Assembly (NCBI RefSeq): GCF_000969835.1
Contig: NZ_KQ033912.1
Location: 1,574,946-1,638,945, forward strand
Length of the DNA: 64,000 nt
Direction: 5' to 3'
Source of the DNA: Parabacteroides goldsteinii DSM 19448 = WAL 12034
GTDB lineage: Bacteria > Bacteroidota > Bacteroidia > Bacteroidales > Tannerellaceae
Positions 47,801 through 55,645 of this stretch are shown piece by piece. The notes below the pieces were generated by a model. That model was not told the origin of the DNA. It ran no database searches and worked only from the letters and a program-made list of their open reading frames with translations. The translations under genes were made by a program, and so were the position numbers. Each line of letters begins with the position of its first letter. The stretch's first letter is position 1.

Positions 47801-48792
47801 CTTTCTACCGTATCAAAGGGAATGAAGATAAGCCAGGGACCGGTCTGGGATTACCATTAGCTCGCTCGCTAGCCGAAATGCATCATGGAATACTTGAATT
47901 GGTTGACTTCCAAAACAACCAGACAATGTTCCGTATCACCCTGCCGGTAAAACAAACCGGAGCAGTAAAAACAACAGACGAGGAATCTCAGCCACAGACA
48001 TCCCTTCCTAAAATAACTTATACCTGCGAAGAGGGGCGTCCGACCGTCCTGATCGTTGAAGACAATAAGGAAATGAGTGCTTTCATCGCAGACGAGGTCA
48101 ATGAGAACTATAATGTATTGGTGGCCGGTAATGGCTCCGAGGCATTGGACTGGTTGAAAAAACAGAGTGTACAACTTATTATAAGCGATGTCATGATGCC
48201 GGTAATGGATGGCTTTGCCCTCCTCCAACACGTAAAAGCGGATATTGAATTCAGCCATATCCCGATCATTTTATTAACAGCAAAAAATACCATGCAGTCA
48301 CGCCTGGAAGGGTTGGAACTCGGAGCAGATGCTTATATAGACAAACCGTTTTCCACCAGCTTGCTGATGGCACAAATTTCAAATCTGTTATCAAACCGGG
48401 ACAATATCCGTAAGTTCTATTTCAACTCACCGATCGCCAACATGAAATCGATGGCTTACACCAAAGCAGACGAAGGTTTCCTTGAAAAATTGAACGAGAT
48501 TATCAACGAACATATTGGTAATCCGGACCTGGATGTAAACATGATCGCCGACCTGATGCACCTGAGCCGCCCGACACTGTACCGTAAAATCCGTGCCATA
48601 TCAGATCTTACTCCCAATGAACTGATCAAAATCAGCCGTTTAAAGAAAGCAGCCGAACTATTGCTACAGGGAAATATGAAGATATATGAGATATCGGATG
48701 CAGTAGGATTCAGTTCGCAATCTTATTTCTGGTCTGCATTTATCAAACAGTTTGGAGTTAGCCCGTCAAAATATGCAAAAGAAAACAGGTAG
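44833..48792 (+). CDS. Hybrid two-component system sensor/regulator (HTCS)
   Basis: The 1319-residue protein joins sensor and response regulator in one chain. A signal peptide precedes a periplasmic double beta-propeller (repeats such as SGYIWIGTRDGLNRFDGYTF) and a Y_Y_Y domain. Then come a membrane helix near residue 780, a histidine kinase with H829 in FFINIAHEIRTPLTLIKN, an ATPase domain (GTGLGLPLARSLAEMHHG), a receiver with D1119 (LIISDVMMPVMDG) and an AraC DNA-binding domain. ATG 44833 is preferred because it opens with the signal peptide. HTCS proteins usually sense glycan fragments, but only an MFS gene lies next to this one. Confidence 0.95.
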   Translation: MSYLKLILSILFLSCSCWLFAEESNYLFRHYQVENGLSDNMVTCCVQDKSGYIWIGTRDGLNRFDGYTFKVFRNDPDVPESLGNNWITHLDCDRDGNLWVGTLSGLYQYNEAKESFLHVPFTKNKGIDLFRFDKNNQLWLLMDGTLIQYNVSDGQFHIFAGNNGQTYTSFCIMADNSLWLGDSEGFISLLNPEDGSLESHNLFAHSPATTSRKLSMLSPSPSSANIYVAFEHDDVKIFNVLSKTYQDLNIQEKNQLTILINCFLEKNQKELWIGTDSGLFIYDLDLGTCKRIRQDPLDPYALSSHFVSALFKDREDGVWICFHQNGVNYYSPFRPFNVYYPWNETHSLKGEVIRDICTDIYGNIWVGTEDAGINCLEKKTGTFTNYQPVPGMKSLSHTNIRGLAASGDNLWIGHVIHGIDLMDIRTRKVIKHYDLLKDAQTVKNSTVKCIKVLREGEVLVGTEDGIFRYDYLNDRFVYATQFPPFAVNCLYEDRVGKIWLGMFNRSYYFNTISNSGMYLQYDKLNTQRHNSVNDACEDKSGNMWFATVEGVIKYDFQTGESLHYTVKNGMPSNVAFRILPDDNNHIWISTANGLVRLNTQTEEITTYTEAHGLVTRQFNYNSAFKDEDGTLYFGTVKGFIHFRPTDVRPADEKMDVHISSLDIQNGADGRKVINSSAVSEVKSITLNHKESSFNINFSALNFIAPGSVQYAYRMVNLDRDWISLGERNIVYFTDLHPGSYTFEVKAANLANSWGDDITRLHITVLPPWWTSTTAYVIYAFFFLVMIIYLIFSWQKKERRNMAYNMQIFESKKEKELYQAKIDFFINIAHEIRTPLTLIKNPLERLLKSDKIGEKENNSLILMDKNVSRLLSLVNQLLDFRKTEIEGYRLNFVRTEVVSLLSETAKRFQDIATENNLLLNLDLSVQELYVFVDREALTKIMSNLFSNAVKYAAKSIVVRLHLSSDYETFMIDFINDGVPVPIDMRDKIFEPFYRIKGNEDKPGTGLGLPLARSLAEMHHGILELVDFQNNQTMFRITLPVKQTGAVKTTDEESQPQTSLPKITYTCEEGRPTVLIVEDNKEMSAFIADEVNENYNVLVAGNGSEALDWLKKQSVQLIISDVMMPVMDGFALLQHVKADIEFSHIPIILLTAKNTMQSRLEGLELGADAYIDKPFSTSLLMAQISNLLSNRDNIRKFYFNSPIANMKSMAYTKADEGFLEKLNEIINEHIGNPDLDVNMIADLMHLSRPTLYRKIRAISDLTPNELIKISRLKKAAELLLQGNMKIYEISDAVGFSSQSYFWSAFIKQFGVSPSKYAKENR

Positions 48793-49037
48793 AAACACAT
48801 ACCCCCTGTTGCACGGTAAAAGAAAATGAGATCATTGATAATCAACACCTATTAAGCAAACAGGACAGAAAAGGACAAAAAGGACACCGCCACATTTTCA
48901 GAAAGCAAGGCTCTCTGCATACCCTACGCTTCACATATTTTAGGGTTCGTTCTTGCACTGTCACATTCGTTTCTTTTAATTTAATCGGAACGCCCTATTT
49001 CTATACTATTATACTTGTTCTTTTCATTTCTTTTTTT

Positions 49038-49045
49038 TATCTTTG
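49038..49045 (+). promoter_or_regulatory. Promoter inside the IR cassette
   Basis: TATCTTTG is a full -7 match, with CTTG 20 bp upstream at 49014-49017 (3 of 4 bases of the -33 TTTG). The leader to the small ORF would be only about 9 nt. Confidence 0.65.
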
Positions 49046-49060
49046 GAAAAAGTGAATCAT

Positions 49061-49213
49061 ATGGCTGAAGTAGAAAAAAATAGTATAAGAAAAATAGAAT
49101 ATATTCATTATCAACCATCCAATGATATTAATGATTTTATTTTCTATTTCAAAAAATATGCGCTACCTCATATTCGAGCCTTTATTGCCAAACTTAAACT
49201 TCGTAAAAAATAA
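49061..49213 (+). CDS. Small basic protein, 50 residues, inside the IR cassette
   Basis: The frame starts MAEVEKNSIRKIEYIHYQPS and ends in a basic tail FIAKLKLRKK, with an aromatic stretch DFIFYFKKYALPHIRAF in between that could form an amphipathic helix. It has a well-placed promoter and ends 8 nt before the right inverted repeat, so it fills the cassette precisely. I do not recognise a family. It could be a small regulatory, toxin-like or membrane-active peptide. The product and its expression are unproven. Confidence 0.55.
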   Translation: MAEVEKNSIRKIEYIHYQPSNDINDFIFYFKKYALPHIRAFIAKLKLRKK

Positions 49214-49297
49214 GGGACTCACTTTCTGAAAATGTGGCGGTGTCCTTTTTGTCCTTTTCTGTCCCTATCTTTTAATACTAGCTGATTTACAACCATT

Positions 49298-49372
49298 TAC
49301 CCTATAGCCCACCATGCAACTGGATATAAGGTAGCGAGGGGCGGAATATAGGGTATTCGACCATACCCTATA
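49298..49372. repeat. TACCCTATA repeats downstream of the IR cassette
   Basis: TACCCTATA occurs at 49298-49306 and 49364-49372 and, inverted, at 49347-49355. Inside the cassette, ACCCTA and TAGGGT also pair (48921-48926, 48941-48946). No gene is seen in 49265-49482. Confidence 0.45.
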
Positions 49373-49420
49373 GAGAAAAACAGGATACGGTTCCCTAAAC
49401 AGAACTCGCTTATAAACAAC

Positions 49421-49448
49421 AAAAGGCATCCTTTCCGGGACACCTTTT
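49421..49448 (-). terminator. Hairpin after the acyltransferase gene
   Basis: AAAAGG-CA-TCC pairs with GGA-CA-CCTTTT around a short loop. It lies just past the stop codon at 49483 and could end the minus-strand operon. Confidence 0.55.
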
Positions 49449-49482
49449 GCTATTCATATTTTTATATGGATTTCTTTCTATC

Positions 49483-50643
49483 TTATTCCTGAGTTGCCAG
49501 GTGATTCTTCAATGGGTTGGTATACATTTCCAGAATTTTTGTACGCAGGAAGGCTTCATCCTTGTTTGGCAATACAATTTTATCCAACTGTCCCTGCAAA
49601 TATTCTTCAAAGTGTTTTTTGTCTCTTAAACCGTAGTTACTACTGAAACGCTTTGTACCTGTCAACATATCGTATGCTACGTAATTACAAGGATAGAAAC
49701 GGTAATGTTTATAGATTTCCTTGTCTATGATGTTTGCGATAGTAGCGATCAGTTCATTCTTTTCCATATCCTTATCCAAAGCAGCTAGCTGATCATTGAT
49801 AGGCTGTGTCAATGTAAAATGAACGCGGCCCTTATTGTTCAGGATACCTGTTTCCATACTCAAGAGGTCGTCACGCTGACTTTTCACATAATTGGGATCA
49901 TCGCGTTTCATCTGGAACTCTTTTGCTTTCAGGAAGTCACACGGATCATACTCGTAAGAAATAGCTACCGGGAAGATATTCAAATCCATGATATTCGATA
50001 CGATATCCTTGTCACCGCTCATATTCAGCATTTTCAATACGCTACCCTGTGTACGGTCATTTGAATCCTTGGCACGGCCTTCACGCTGTGCAATCCAGAT
50101 CGATTCTTTCGTATCGTTGATCGTATGACGGATATAAGCAGACAATGTACGGCTTACATCCAGCATCTGACGTACGGAAACACCACGTTTCACGATAAAA
50201 CTGTTGTTCAGGCGAACCAAAGTTTCTATCCAGGGACGGATCATCAGATTATCACCGATGGCTACCTGTGTCATACCATAACCTACATCATACAACATGA
50301 CATTCAGGAAGGAAGCATCCAATACAATATCCCGATGATTGGAAATAAACGTACAAGGCTTTTTATCCTTCGGCAGACGGCTTCGTCCGGAGATCGTCAG
50401 CGAGAAAGTCGTCTTGTTAGCCACCATCATCACTGCCTCATAAGCCAGCTTCGATTTAAAATCTTCTTTCGTCTTGAAAGAACGCATTGTTTCGGAAAAC
50501 TCTTTCCAGTTTACATCCGGTTTGATGTACCGGAAGGCCCGCTCGAAATCTTCGTTGGTTACCAATGCCTCGATTGCATCCTTCACCTCGTTGTTGTTCA
50601 GCGGACGAATGTCGTCAAAATTATAGGAAACTTCTGTATCCAT
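49483..50643 (-). CDS. PlsC-type 1-acylglycerol-3-phosphate acyltransferase
   Basis: This 386-residue membrane-associated acyltransferase has the catalytic NHX4D box (SNHRDIVLDASF), the FIVKRG motif and the EGR box (REGRAKDSNDRTQG). It would add an acyl chain to a lysophosphatidate or a related acceptor in phospholipid synthesis. It is longer than typical PlsC because of an N-terminal extension. It lies 11 nt after ddl, at the end of the operon. Confidence 0.85.
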   Translation of the reverse strand: MDTEVSYNFDDIRPLNNNEVKDAIEALVTNEDFERAFRYIKPDVNWKEFSETMRSFKTKEDFKSKLAYEAVMMVANKTTFSLTISGRSRLPKDKKPCTFISNHRDIVLDASFLNVMLYDVGYGMTQVAIGDNLMIRPWIETLVRLNNSFIVKRGVSVRQMLDVSRTLSAYIRHTINDTKESIWIAQREGRAKDSNDRTQGSVLKMLNMSGDKDIVSNIMDLNIFPVAISYEYDPCDFLKAKEFQMKRDDPNYVKSQRDDLLSMETGILNNKGRVHFTLTQPINDQLAALDKDMEKNELIATIANIIDKEIYKHYRFYPCNYVAYDMLTGTKRFSSNYGLRDKKHFEEYLQGQLDKIVLPNKDEAFLRTKILEMYTNPLKNHLATQE

Positions 50644-50654
50644 ATCGTTTAATT

Positions 50655-51662
50655 TTATTTACCTACCTTTTGCAGTTCGTTCTCAATAATGTCAGTCATG
50701 ACATCTTTGATATCCAATCCGGCAGCCCGAACCTGCTGCGGAATAAAGCTGGTAGCTGTCATACCCGGTGTTGTATTTACTTCGAGCATTTTCGGTTCAC
50801 CGTCTGCCTCAATAATAAAATCCACCCGGATAAGCCCTTTGGCGCCCAGTATATCGTAAATCTTTGATGCTTCGCGTTGTACCTTCTCCGTCAGTTCGGA
50901 AGAAATACGGGCCGGAGTGATCTCGTCAGACTCCCCGTTGTACTTGGCGTTAAAATCAAAGAACTCATTCTTTGTAACTACTTCGGTAAGCGGGAAGATC
51001 ACTTCTTTCCGGGCCACACCCGAACCACAACCTACCTTATAACAACCGCAGGTCACTTCTGTTCCGGAAATAAAACTCTCCAACATGACCTCATTCCCTT
51101 CGGCAAAAGCCTTAGCTATAGCCGGTTGTAATTGTGAAGCATCCTTCACCTTTGTAACACCGAAGCTGCTTCCCCCGTCGTTGGGTTTCACAAATATCGG
51201 CAATCCCAAACGGCTCACAGCCTCTTCGTCCGTAACTGTCTGTCCTCTGAACAAACGGATGGAATCAGAGACTCTGACGCCAAAGCTACGCAAATAATTA
51301 TTACAAACAAATTTATTAAAGGTCAGAGCGCTCACCAACTGACTGCATGAAGAATAAGGCATGCCTATCAAATCGAAATATCCCTGCAACCGTCCGTCTT
51401 CACCCGGAGTACCGTGAATAGTGATGTAAGCAAAGTCGAAATGCTTTACTTCGCCATTCTCACGGAAACTAAAATCATTTTTGTCTATTGGTGTATGTTC
51501 CCCTCCAGGAAGTTTTACCGCCCATTCGCCCTTCTTAACGATGGCAATATATAAATTATATTTGTCTTTATCAATAAAAGAGTAGATTCCTTCTGCACTT
51601 TTTAATGAAACAACAATTTCAGAGGAGTCTCCTCCGGCTACAATAGCAATGTTCTTTTTCAT
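50655..51662 (-). CDS. ddl: D-alanine--D-alanine ligase
   Basis: It joins two D-alanines for peptidoglycan synthesis using ATP. The 335-residue ATP-grasp enzyme shows ITIHGTPGEDGRLQGYFDLIGMPYSSC, FVKPNDGGSSFGVTKV and the Mg-binding end VNTTPGMTATSFIPQQ. It lies 2 nt after rluD and 11 nt before the acyltransferase, in one transcript. Confidence 0.96.
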   Translation of the reverse strand: MKKNIAIVAGGDSSEIVVSLKSAEGIYSFIDKDKYNLYIAIVKKGEWAVKLPGGEHTPIDKNDFSFRENGEVKHFDFAYITIHGTPGEDGRLQGYFDLIGMPYSSCSQLVSALTFNKFVCNNYLRSFGVRVSDSIRLFRGQTVTDEEAVSRLGLPIFVKPNDGGSSFGVTKVKDASQLQPAIAKAFAEGNEVMLESFISGTEVTCGCYKVGCGSGVARKEVIFPLTEVVTKNEFFDFNAKYNGESDEITPARISSELTEKVQREASKIYDILGAKGLIRVDFIIEADGEPKMLEVNTTPGMTATSFIPQQVRAAGLDIKDVMTDIIENELQKVGK

Positions 51663-51664
51663 TT

Positions 51665-52738
51665 TTATATCTCTTTAGTATTTGCATATACCCGCCACTT
51701 TTCTATCAGTTGTGTCATATCGGCCGGAATTTCGGAATCAAAAAACATTTCCTCGCCGGTAGTAGGATGCACAAACCCCAACGTCTTGGCATGGAGTGCC
51801 TGCCGGGGACAGATAGCAAAGCAGTTCTGTACGAACTGTTTATATCTTGTAAAAGTCGTTCCTTTCAATATTTCATTTCCGCCATAACGTTCATCGTTGA
51901 AAAGCGTATGGCCGATATATTTCATATGCACACGGATCTGATGCGTACGTCCCGTCTCCAGGCGGCATTTCACCAATGTCACATATCCCAGACGTTCCAA
52001 CACGGAGTAATGGGTAACGGCCGTCTTTCCCTGATCTCCTTCGGGAAATACCGTCATCTGCATCCGATCGCGCGGGTCGCGTCCGATATTACCTTCGATA
52101 CGGCCTTCGTCGTCTTTCACGATGCCCCATACCAGGGCACGATATTCGCGTTTAGTCGTCTTATTGAAAAACTGCATACTGAGATGCGCCTTTGCTTCCG
52201 GCTTCTTGGCAACAACCAGTAGTCCGGAAGTATCTTTGTCGATACGGTGAACCAGTCCTAACGCCGGATCATTCGGATCGTAAGTAGGATCATCTTTTAA
52301 ATACCATGCCAAGGCATTTACCAACGTACCGGTATAATTGCCATGGCCCGGATGCACGACCAGACCTGCCGGTTTATCAACCACCAGCAAATCATCGTCT
52401 TCATAAATAATCTTTATAGGAATATTCTCAGGAATAATTGCTAAATCCCGACGGGGACGAGACATCATAATAGTCACGACATCCTCCGGTTTCACCCGGT
52501 AATTGCTTTTTACCGGCTTGCCGTTTGCCATGATACAACCGGCATCGGCAGCCAACTGTATCCGGTTACGGGTGGCCCCCATCATCCGGTCTACCAGAAA
52601 TTTATCTACCCGCAACAAGGATTGTCCGCGATCGGCAACGAAGCGGAAATGTTCATACAGCCGGGGAGCATCCTCCTCGTTCTGTTCTAACAGGTCATCA
52701 ACCTGTTCATCATCCATTTCGTCGAAAAATTCATCCAT
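51665..52738 (-). CDS. rluD: 23S rRNA pseudouridine synthase, RluD type
   Basis: It isomerises specific uridines in 23S rRNA. The 357 residues include an N-terminal S4 RNA-binding domain (LRVDKFLVDRMMGATRNRIQ) and the catalytic motif HRIDKDTSGLLVVAKK with D167. An acidic N-terminal stretch (DEFFDEMDDEQVDDLLEQNE) precedes S4. It lies 2 nt after the PASTA gene. RluD is chosen over RluA/C from the S4 domain and length. Confidence 0.92.
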   Translation of the reverse strand: MDEFFDEMDDEQVDDLLEQNEEDAPRLYEHFRFVADRGQSLLRVDKFLVDRMMGATRNRIQLAADAGCIMANGKPVKSNYRVKPEDVVTIMMSRPRRDLAIIPENIPIKIIYEDDDLLVVDKPAGLVVHPGHGNYTGTLVNALAWYLKDDPTYDPNDPALGLVHRIDKDTSGLLVVAKKPEAKAHLSMQFFNKTTKREYRALVWGIVKDDEGRIEGNIGRDPRDRMQMTVFPEGDQGKTAVTHYSVLERLGYVTLVKCRLETGRTHQIRVHMKYIGHTLFNDERYGGNEILKGTTFTRYKQFVQNCFAICPRQALHAKTLGFVHPTTGEEMFFDSEIPADMTQLIEKWRVYANTKEI

Positions 52739-52740
52739 AG

Positions 52741-53376
52741 CTAAAACCAGTTTTCTTCTTCACTATCCAATGATTCGATAGGCATCGTCGACAGGGAGTC
52801 GATCGACAAAGAGTCGGGATGCATCTCGGCTTCACCGCTGCTCACCTTCAGCACCAGCGGTGCCGTAAGCGGAACATGCTCACCTTTTGCCAACGCCCGT
52901 CCACGCAGATCGACAGAAACTGCCAGATCCTTGAAGTCACCCGGAACATACTCGATCTCCACATTTTCAAACCCGCGGGCTTTTAAAAGCGCATACGCCT
53001 GGCGGAATGACAGGTCTTCCACTTCCGGAATTGTTGCCATCTGCGAGGTCAAAGCATTCACGGTGATAAAAACGATACGTCCTTCTTTCACCTTCGAGCC
53101 GGCCAATGGAGACAGCTCAACGATGGCTCCCGGTTCCACGTCTTTAGAGAATACCGAGTCGATCACATTATAACGCAGGTTGTTATTTTTGAAGAATTCA
53201 GCGGCTTCTTCTATCTTCAGTCCCTTCACATCCGGAACTACAACAGCCTCATTATGCCGTGTATAATGATCCAGCCATTTCAAAGCACCATAGATCAGGC
53301 CACACGTCACGACCACTGCCAGCAGCAGGTTCAAGACGTACGGATTCTTTATCAGTTTAACAAAAAAGTTATTCAT
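52741..53376 (-). CDS. PASTA-domain membrane protein
   Basis: The 211-residue protein has one N-terminal membrane helix (YVLNLLLAVVVTCGLIYGAL) and two to three PASTA domains outside (VVVPDVKGLKIEEAAEFFKN; IPEVEDLSFRQAYALLKARG). PASTA domains usually bind peptidoglycan fragments or beta-lactams, which fits its place before ddl. No kinase domain is attached. It is the first gene of the rluD-ddl operon, with a good promoter. Confidence 0.93.
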   Translation of the reverse strand: MNNFFVKLIKNPYVLNLLLAVVVTCGLIYGALKWLDHYTRHNEAVVVPDVKGLKIEEAAEFFKNNNLRYNVIDSVFSKDVEPGAIVELSPLAGSKVKEGRIVFITVNALTSQMATIPEVEDLSFRQAYALLKARGFENVEIEYVPGDFKDLAVSVDLRGRALAKGEHVPLTAPLVLKVSSGEAEMHPDSLSIDSLSTMPIESLDSEEENWF

Positions 53377-53401
53377 CTCTGTTTGTTTTTGTAGGCGGGA
53401 T

Positions 53402-53432
53402 CAAAAATAGAAAACAAAGCCGTTAAAACAAA
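53402..53432 (-). promoter_or_regulatory. Promoter of the PASTA-rluD-ddl-acyltransferase operon
   Basis: On the minus strand a TTTG (53429-53432) lies 19 bp from TATTTTTG (53402-53409), a full match to the Bacteroidetes consensus. Confidence 0.7.
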
Positions 53433-53470
53433 GAAAGTAAAGGCTTTTTAGCAAAAACCTCTACTTTCTT
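53431..53470 (-). terminator. Long hairpin after rpmH
   Basis: AAGAAAGTA (53431-53439) pairs exactly with TACTTTCTT (53462-53470), with inner pairs AGG/CCT and TTTTT/AAAAA. It lies between rpmH and the next promoter. Confidence 0.75.
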
Positions 53471-53493
53471 ATACTAATTTCTTCTAACGGGGA

Positions 53494-53646
53494 TTATCCG
53501 TTATATTCGTCAGATACAGTTAATTTAGCTCTTCCTTTAGCACGACGAGATGCTAATACTCTGCGGCCATTAGCAGTAGCCATTCTAGAACGGAAGCCAT
53601 GCTTGTTCTTTCTTTTTCTGTTGGAAGGTTGGAATGTTCTTTTCAT
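53494..53646 (-). CDS. rpmH: 50S ribosomal protein L34
   Basis: The 50-residue, very basic protein reads [20 protein letters not shown] onward, with [20 protein letters not shown], the L34 signature. It is a part of the large ribosomal subunit near the exit tunnel. It is a single-gene unit with its own promoter and terminator. It is short enough to be missed by ordinary ORF length cut-offs. Confidence 0.97.
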   Translation of the reverse strand: MKRTFQPSNRKRKNKHGFRSRMATANGRRVLASRRAKGRAKLTVSDEYNG

Positions 53647-53693
53647 CTTTCTATATATTTATTTATTATTATCTTACATATCAATTCGGGCTG

Positions 53694-53724
53694 CAAAGAT
53701 AGAGGCTTTTTTTTAATAAACAAA
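53694..53724 (-). promoter_or_regulatory. Promoter of rpmH
   Basis: On the minus strand a TTTG (53721-53724) stands 19 bp from TATCTTTG (53694-53701). Both are perfect consensus elements. Confidence 0.8.
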
Positions 53725-53743
53725 GAGTTGAAAGTTTTTTCTT

Positions 53744-55633
53744 CTAATTCCAGCCCGGATTCTGCTTCAAATTCGGATTCAGAGCAATTTCATTAGTAGG
53801 AATCTGATACAGATAGTATTTCTCCAGCCAGCCTTTACCTGTTTTTACCGGATCATTATACATATATACATATCCCTCTGTTTTTCCGGAGGCATCGGCA
53901 AAACCTGTATTCAAATCAATAAACTGCCCGCTGTTACCAATCTGCTCTTTAGTCGCCCATTGTCCGTACTGTACTTTGTTTACAAACCATTCCGCTTTTT
54001 TCCAACGCCGTATGTCGTAAAAGCCAAAACCTTCGCCCATCAGTTCCACCATCCGTTCACGACGAATCTCCCAAAGAACCGGAGCTACCGACGGGTCCCG
54101 AGCCAGGTCGAAGCTGTCATTGATCTCGCTGACCGTCATACTGGCAATCTTTGCCCTTACCCGCAGTTTATTAATGGTTGCATCAGCTACTCCCTGATTA
54201 AACTCTCCCTTCTCGAATTTGGCTTCCGCATAGTTCAGCAGGACTTCTTCAATCTTAAATAAAGGGACATCGGTTGTCCCCTGATTTTCACGAGAATCAT
54301 CCCATACATTATAATAACGGTATACATAATTACCGCTACGGGCTACAATGAAACCTTGCCCCCAATTATTAGTCGAGAAATGAGGGATGCCTTCCAATAC
54401 AGAAGCCGACCAGTTCATCAGAGGAAAAACCTTATGCTTGCCAGCTTCCCCGTTTCCACCTCCATATCCGGTATAAGTGGTAATCCCCATCAAGTCCATA
54501 TACTCTTTATCAGCCGGATTATCCGTATATTCCCAAGAATTGTTATTGTTTTTACGAACAACTTTATAGGGTGGTGCGACTGTCTCCAACAAACGGTAAT
54601 CACGATGCCGAAATGTTGAATACATCGTTTTATCCGTTTTTCCCCATTCATAGGAGCTACTGGTAGAAATCGGTTTTCCGTCTTCACACAGATACATGTC
54701 GACAATGTGCTGGGGCATTTCCACATTATGGGTGGAAGTCCGTTCCACATGTGTCAGCACATAATTTGTAAAAATCTTAGGAACATACTCCTGATACAGG
54801 ATCACTCCCGGAACACCTGCCAGATCAGAGGTCAGCATTTCCCCGAAACTGCTGTGTACCGTCGGATAGGCAGCCATCAGACTTTCGGATGCTTTGATAC
54901 AGGCATCAAAATATTTCTCATAATCGCCCAGTTCATGATATTTCCGCCAGGTTCCTTCAAATAAGGCAAAACGGGAGATCAATGCACGTACAACATGCAC
55001 ATTGATCGTGTTATCCCCGTCGCCTTCCGGTTTTATATGTTGTTCAGCGTATAATAAGTTTTCCAGAACCTTGTCCGCCACTTCTTTACGCGGAGTACGC
55101 GGACCATAAGCCACTTCGGTATCACTATCACCCAGGATATGCTCTACCCAAGGCACATCGCCAAAACGGGCGATCAGTTCCATATAATAATAAGCACGAA
55201 AAAAGTAACCGACAGAGCGCCAATGTTCCTTATCGACATCACTCATAGAAGAATTATCTATATTATCCAGCATTAGGTTGGCATTACGGACAAAAGAGAA
55301 ATTCCATCCGTTGCCGGAAGCCGCATCCGTTATCGTCTGGAAAGCATAACTGTTCCCGCTACCCAACCGACGCATCAGATAACCCGCATTGATATCTCCC
55401 TGATAAGATACGGCACTGGCATAGGAACCTCCCGTCCCCGGACGCCGCAACATATTACCATTCGTAAATACATTATACAATCCCCACGCATATGTCTTGA
55501 ACGTACTGTAGGTTGAAAATACAGTTTCTTCGGTCAATGAATCCTTCGGAGAATGTTCCATGAAATCATCATTACACCCCGGCATGGCAGCCAATCCTGC
55601 CATAATCATCAAAGAATATATTATTTTTTTCAT
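53744..55633 (-). CDS. SusD/RagB-family nutrient-binding outer-membrane lipoprotein
   Basis: This surface lipoprotein binds a ligand and hands it to its SusC partner. The 629 residues begin with a lipoprotein signal ending at C20 (LAAMPGC), then the SusD-type helical/TPR fold (WRSVGYFFRAYYYMELIARFGDVPWV) and the C-terminal RERMVELMGEGFGFYDIRRW motif. It lies 12 nt after the SusC gene. No glycoside hydrolase, sulfatase or peptidase is seen nearby, so the ligand is unknown. Confidence 0.95.
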   Translation of the reverse strand: MKKIIYSLMIMAGLAAMPGCNDDFMEHSPKDSLTEETVFSTYSTFKTYAWGLYNVFTNGNMLRRPGTGGSYASAVSYQGDINAGYLMRRLGSGNSYAFQTITDAASGNGWNFSFVRNANLMLDNIDNSSMSDVDKEHWRSVGYFFRAYYYMELIARFGDVPWVEHILGDSDTEVAYGPRTPRKEVADKVLENLLYAEQHIKPEGDGDNTINVHVVRALISRFALFEGTWRKYHELGDYEKYFDACIKASESLMAAYPTVHSSFGEMLTSDLAGVPGVILYQEYVPKIFTNYVLTHVERTSTHNVEMPQHIVDMYLCEDGKPISTSSSYEWGKTDKTMYSTFRHRDYRLLETVAPPYKVVRKNNNNSWEYTDNPADKEYMDLMGITTYTGYGGGNGEAGKHKVFPLMNWSASVLEGIPHFSTNNWGQGFIVARSGNYVYRYYNVWDDSRENQGTTDVPLFKIEEVLLNYAEAKFEKGEFNQGVADATINKLRVRAKIASMTVSEINDSFDLARDPSVAPVLWEIRRERMVELMGEGFGFYDIRRWKKAEWFVNKVQYGQWATKEQIGNSGQFIDLNTGFADASGKTEGYVYMYNDPVKTGKGWLEKYYLYQIPTNEIALNPNLKQNPGWN

Positions 55634-55645
55634 TTTCCTGCTAAT

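Larger units (their letters stand above)
48863..49264. mobile_element. 402-bp cassette with perfect 43-bp terminal inverted repeats
   Basis: Positions 48863-48905 and 49222-49264 are exact reverse complements. Each arm holds three GGACA boxes 9-10 bp apart (48863, 48873, 48882 on the left). Between the arms are a promoter and a 50-codon ORF. No transposase is inside and no target-site duplication is obvious. It looks like a MITE-type element or an IR-bounded small-gene cassette. Confidence 0.8.
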
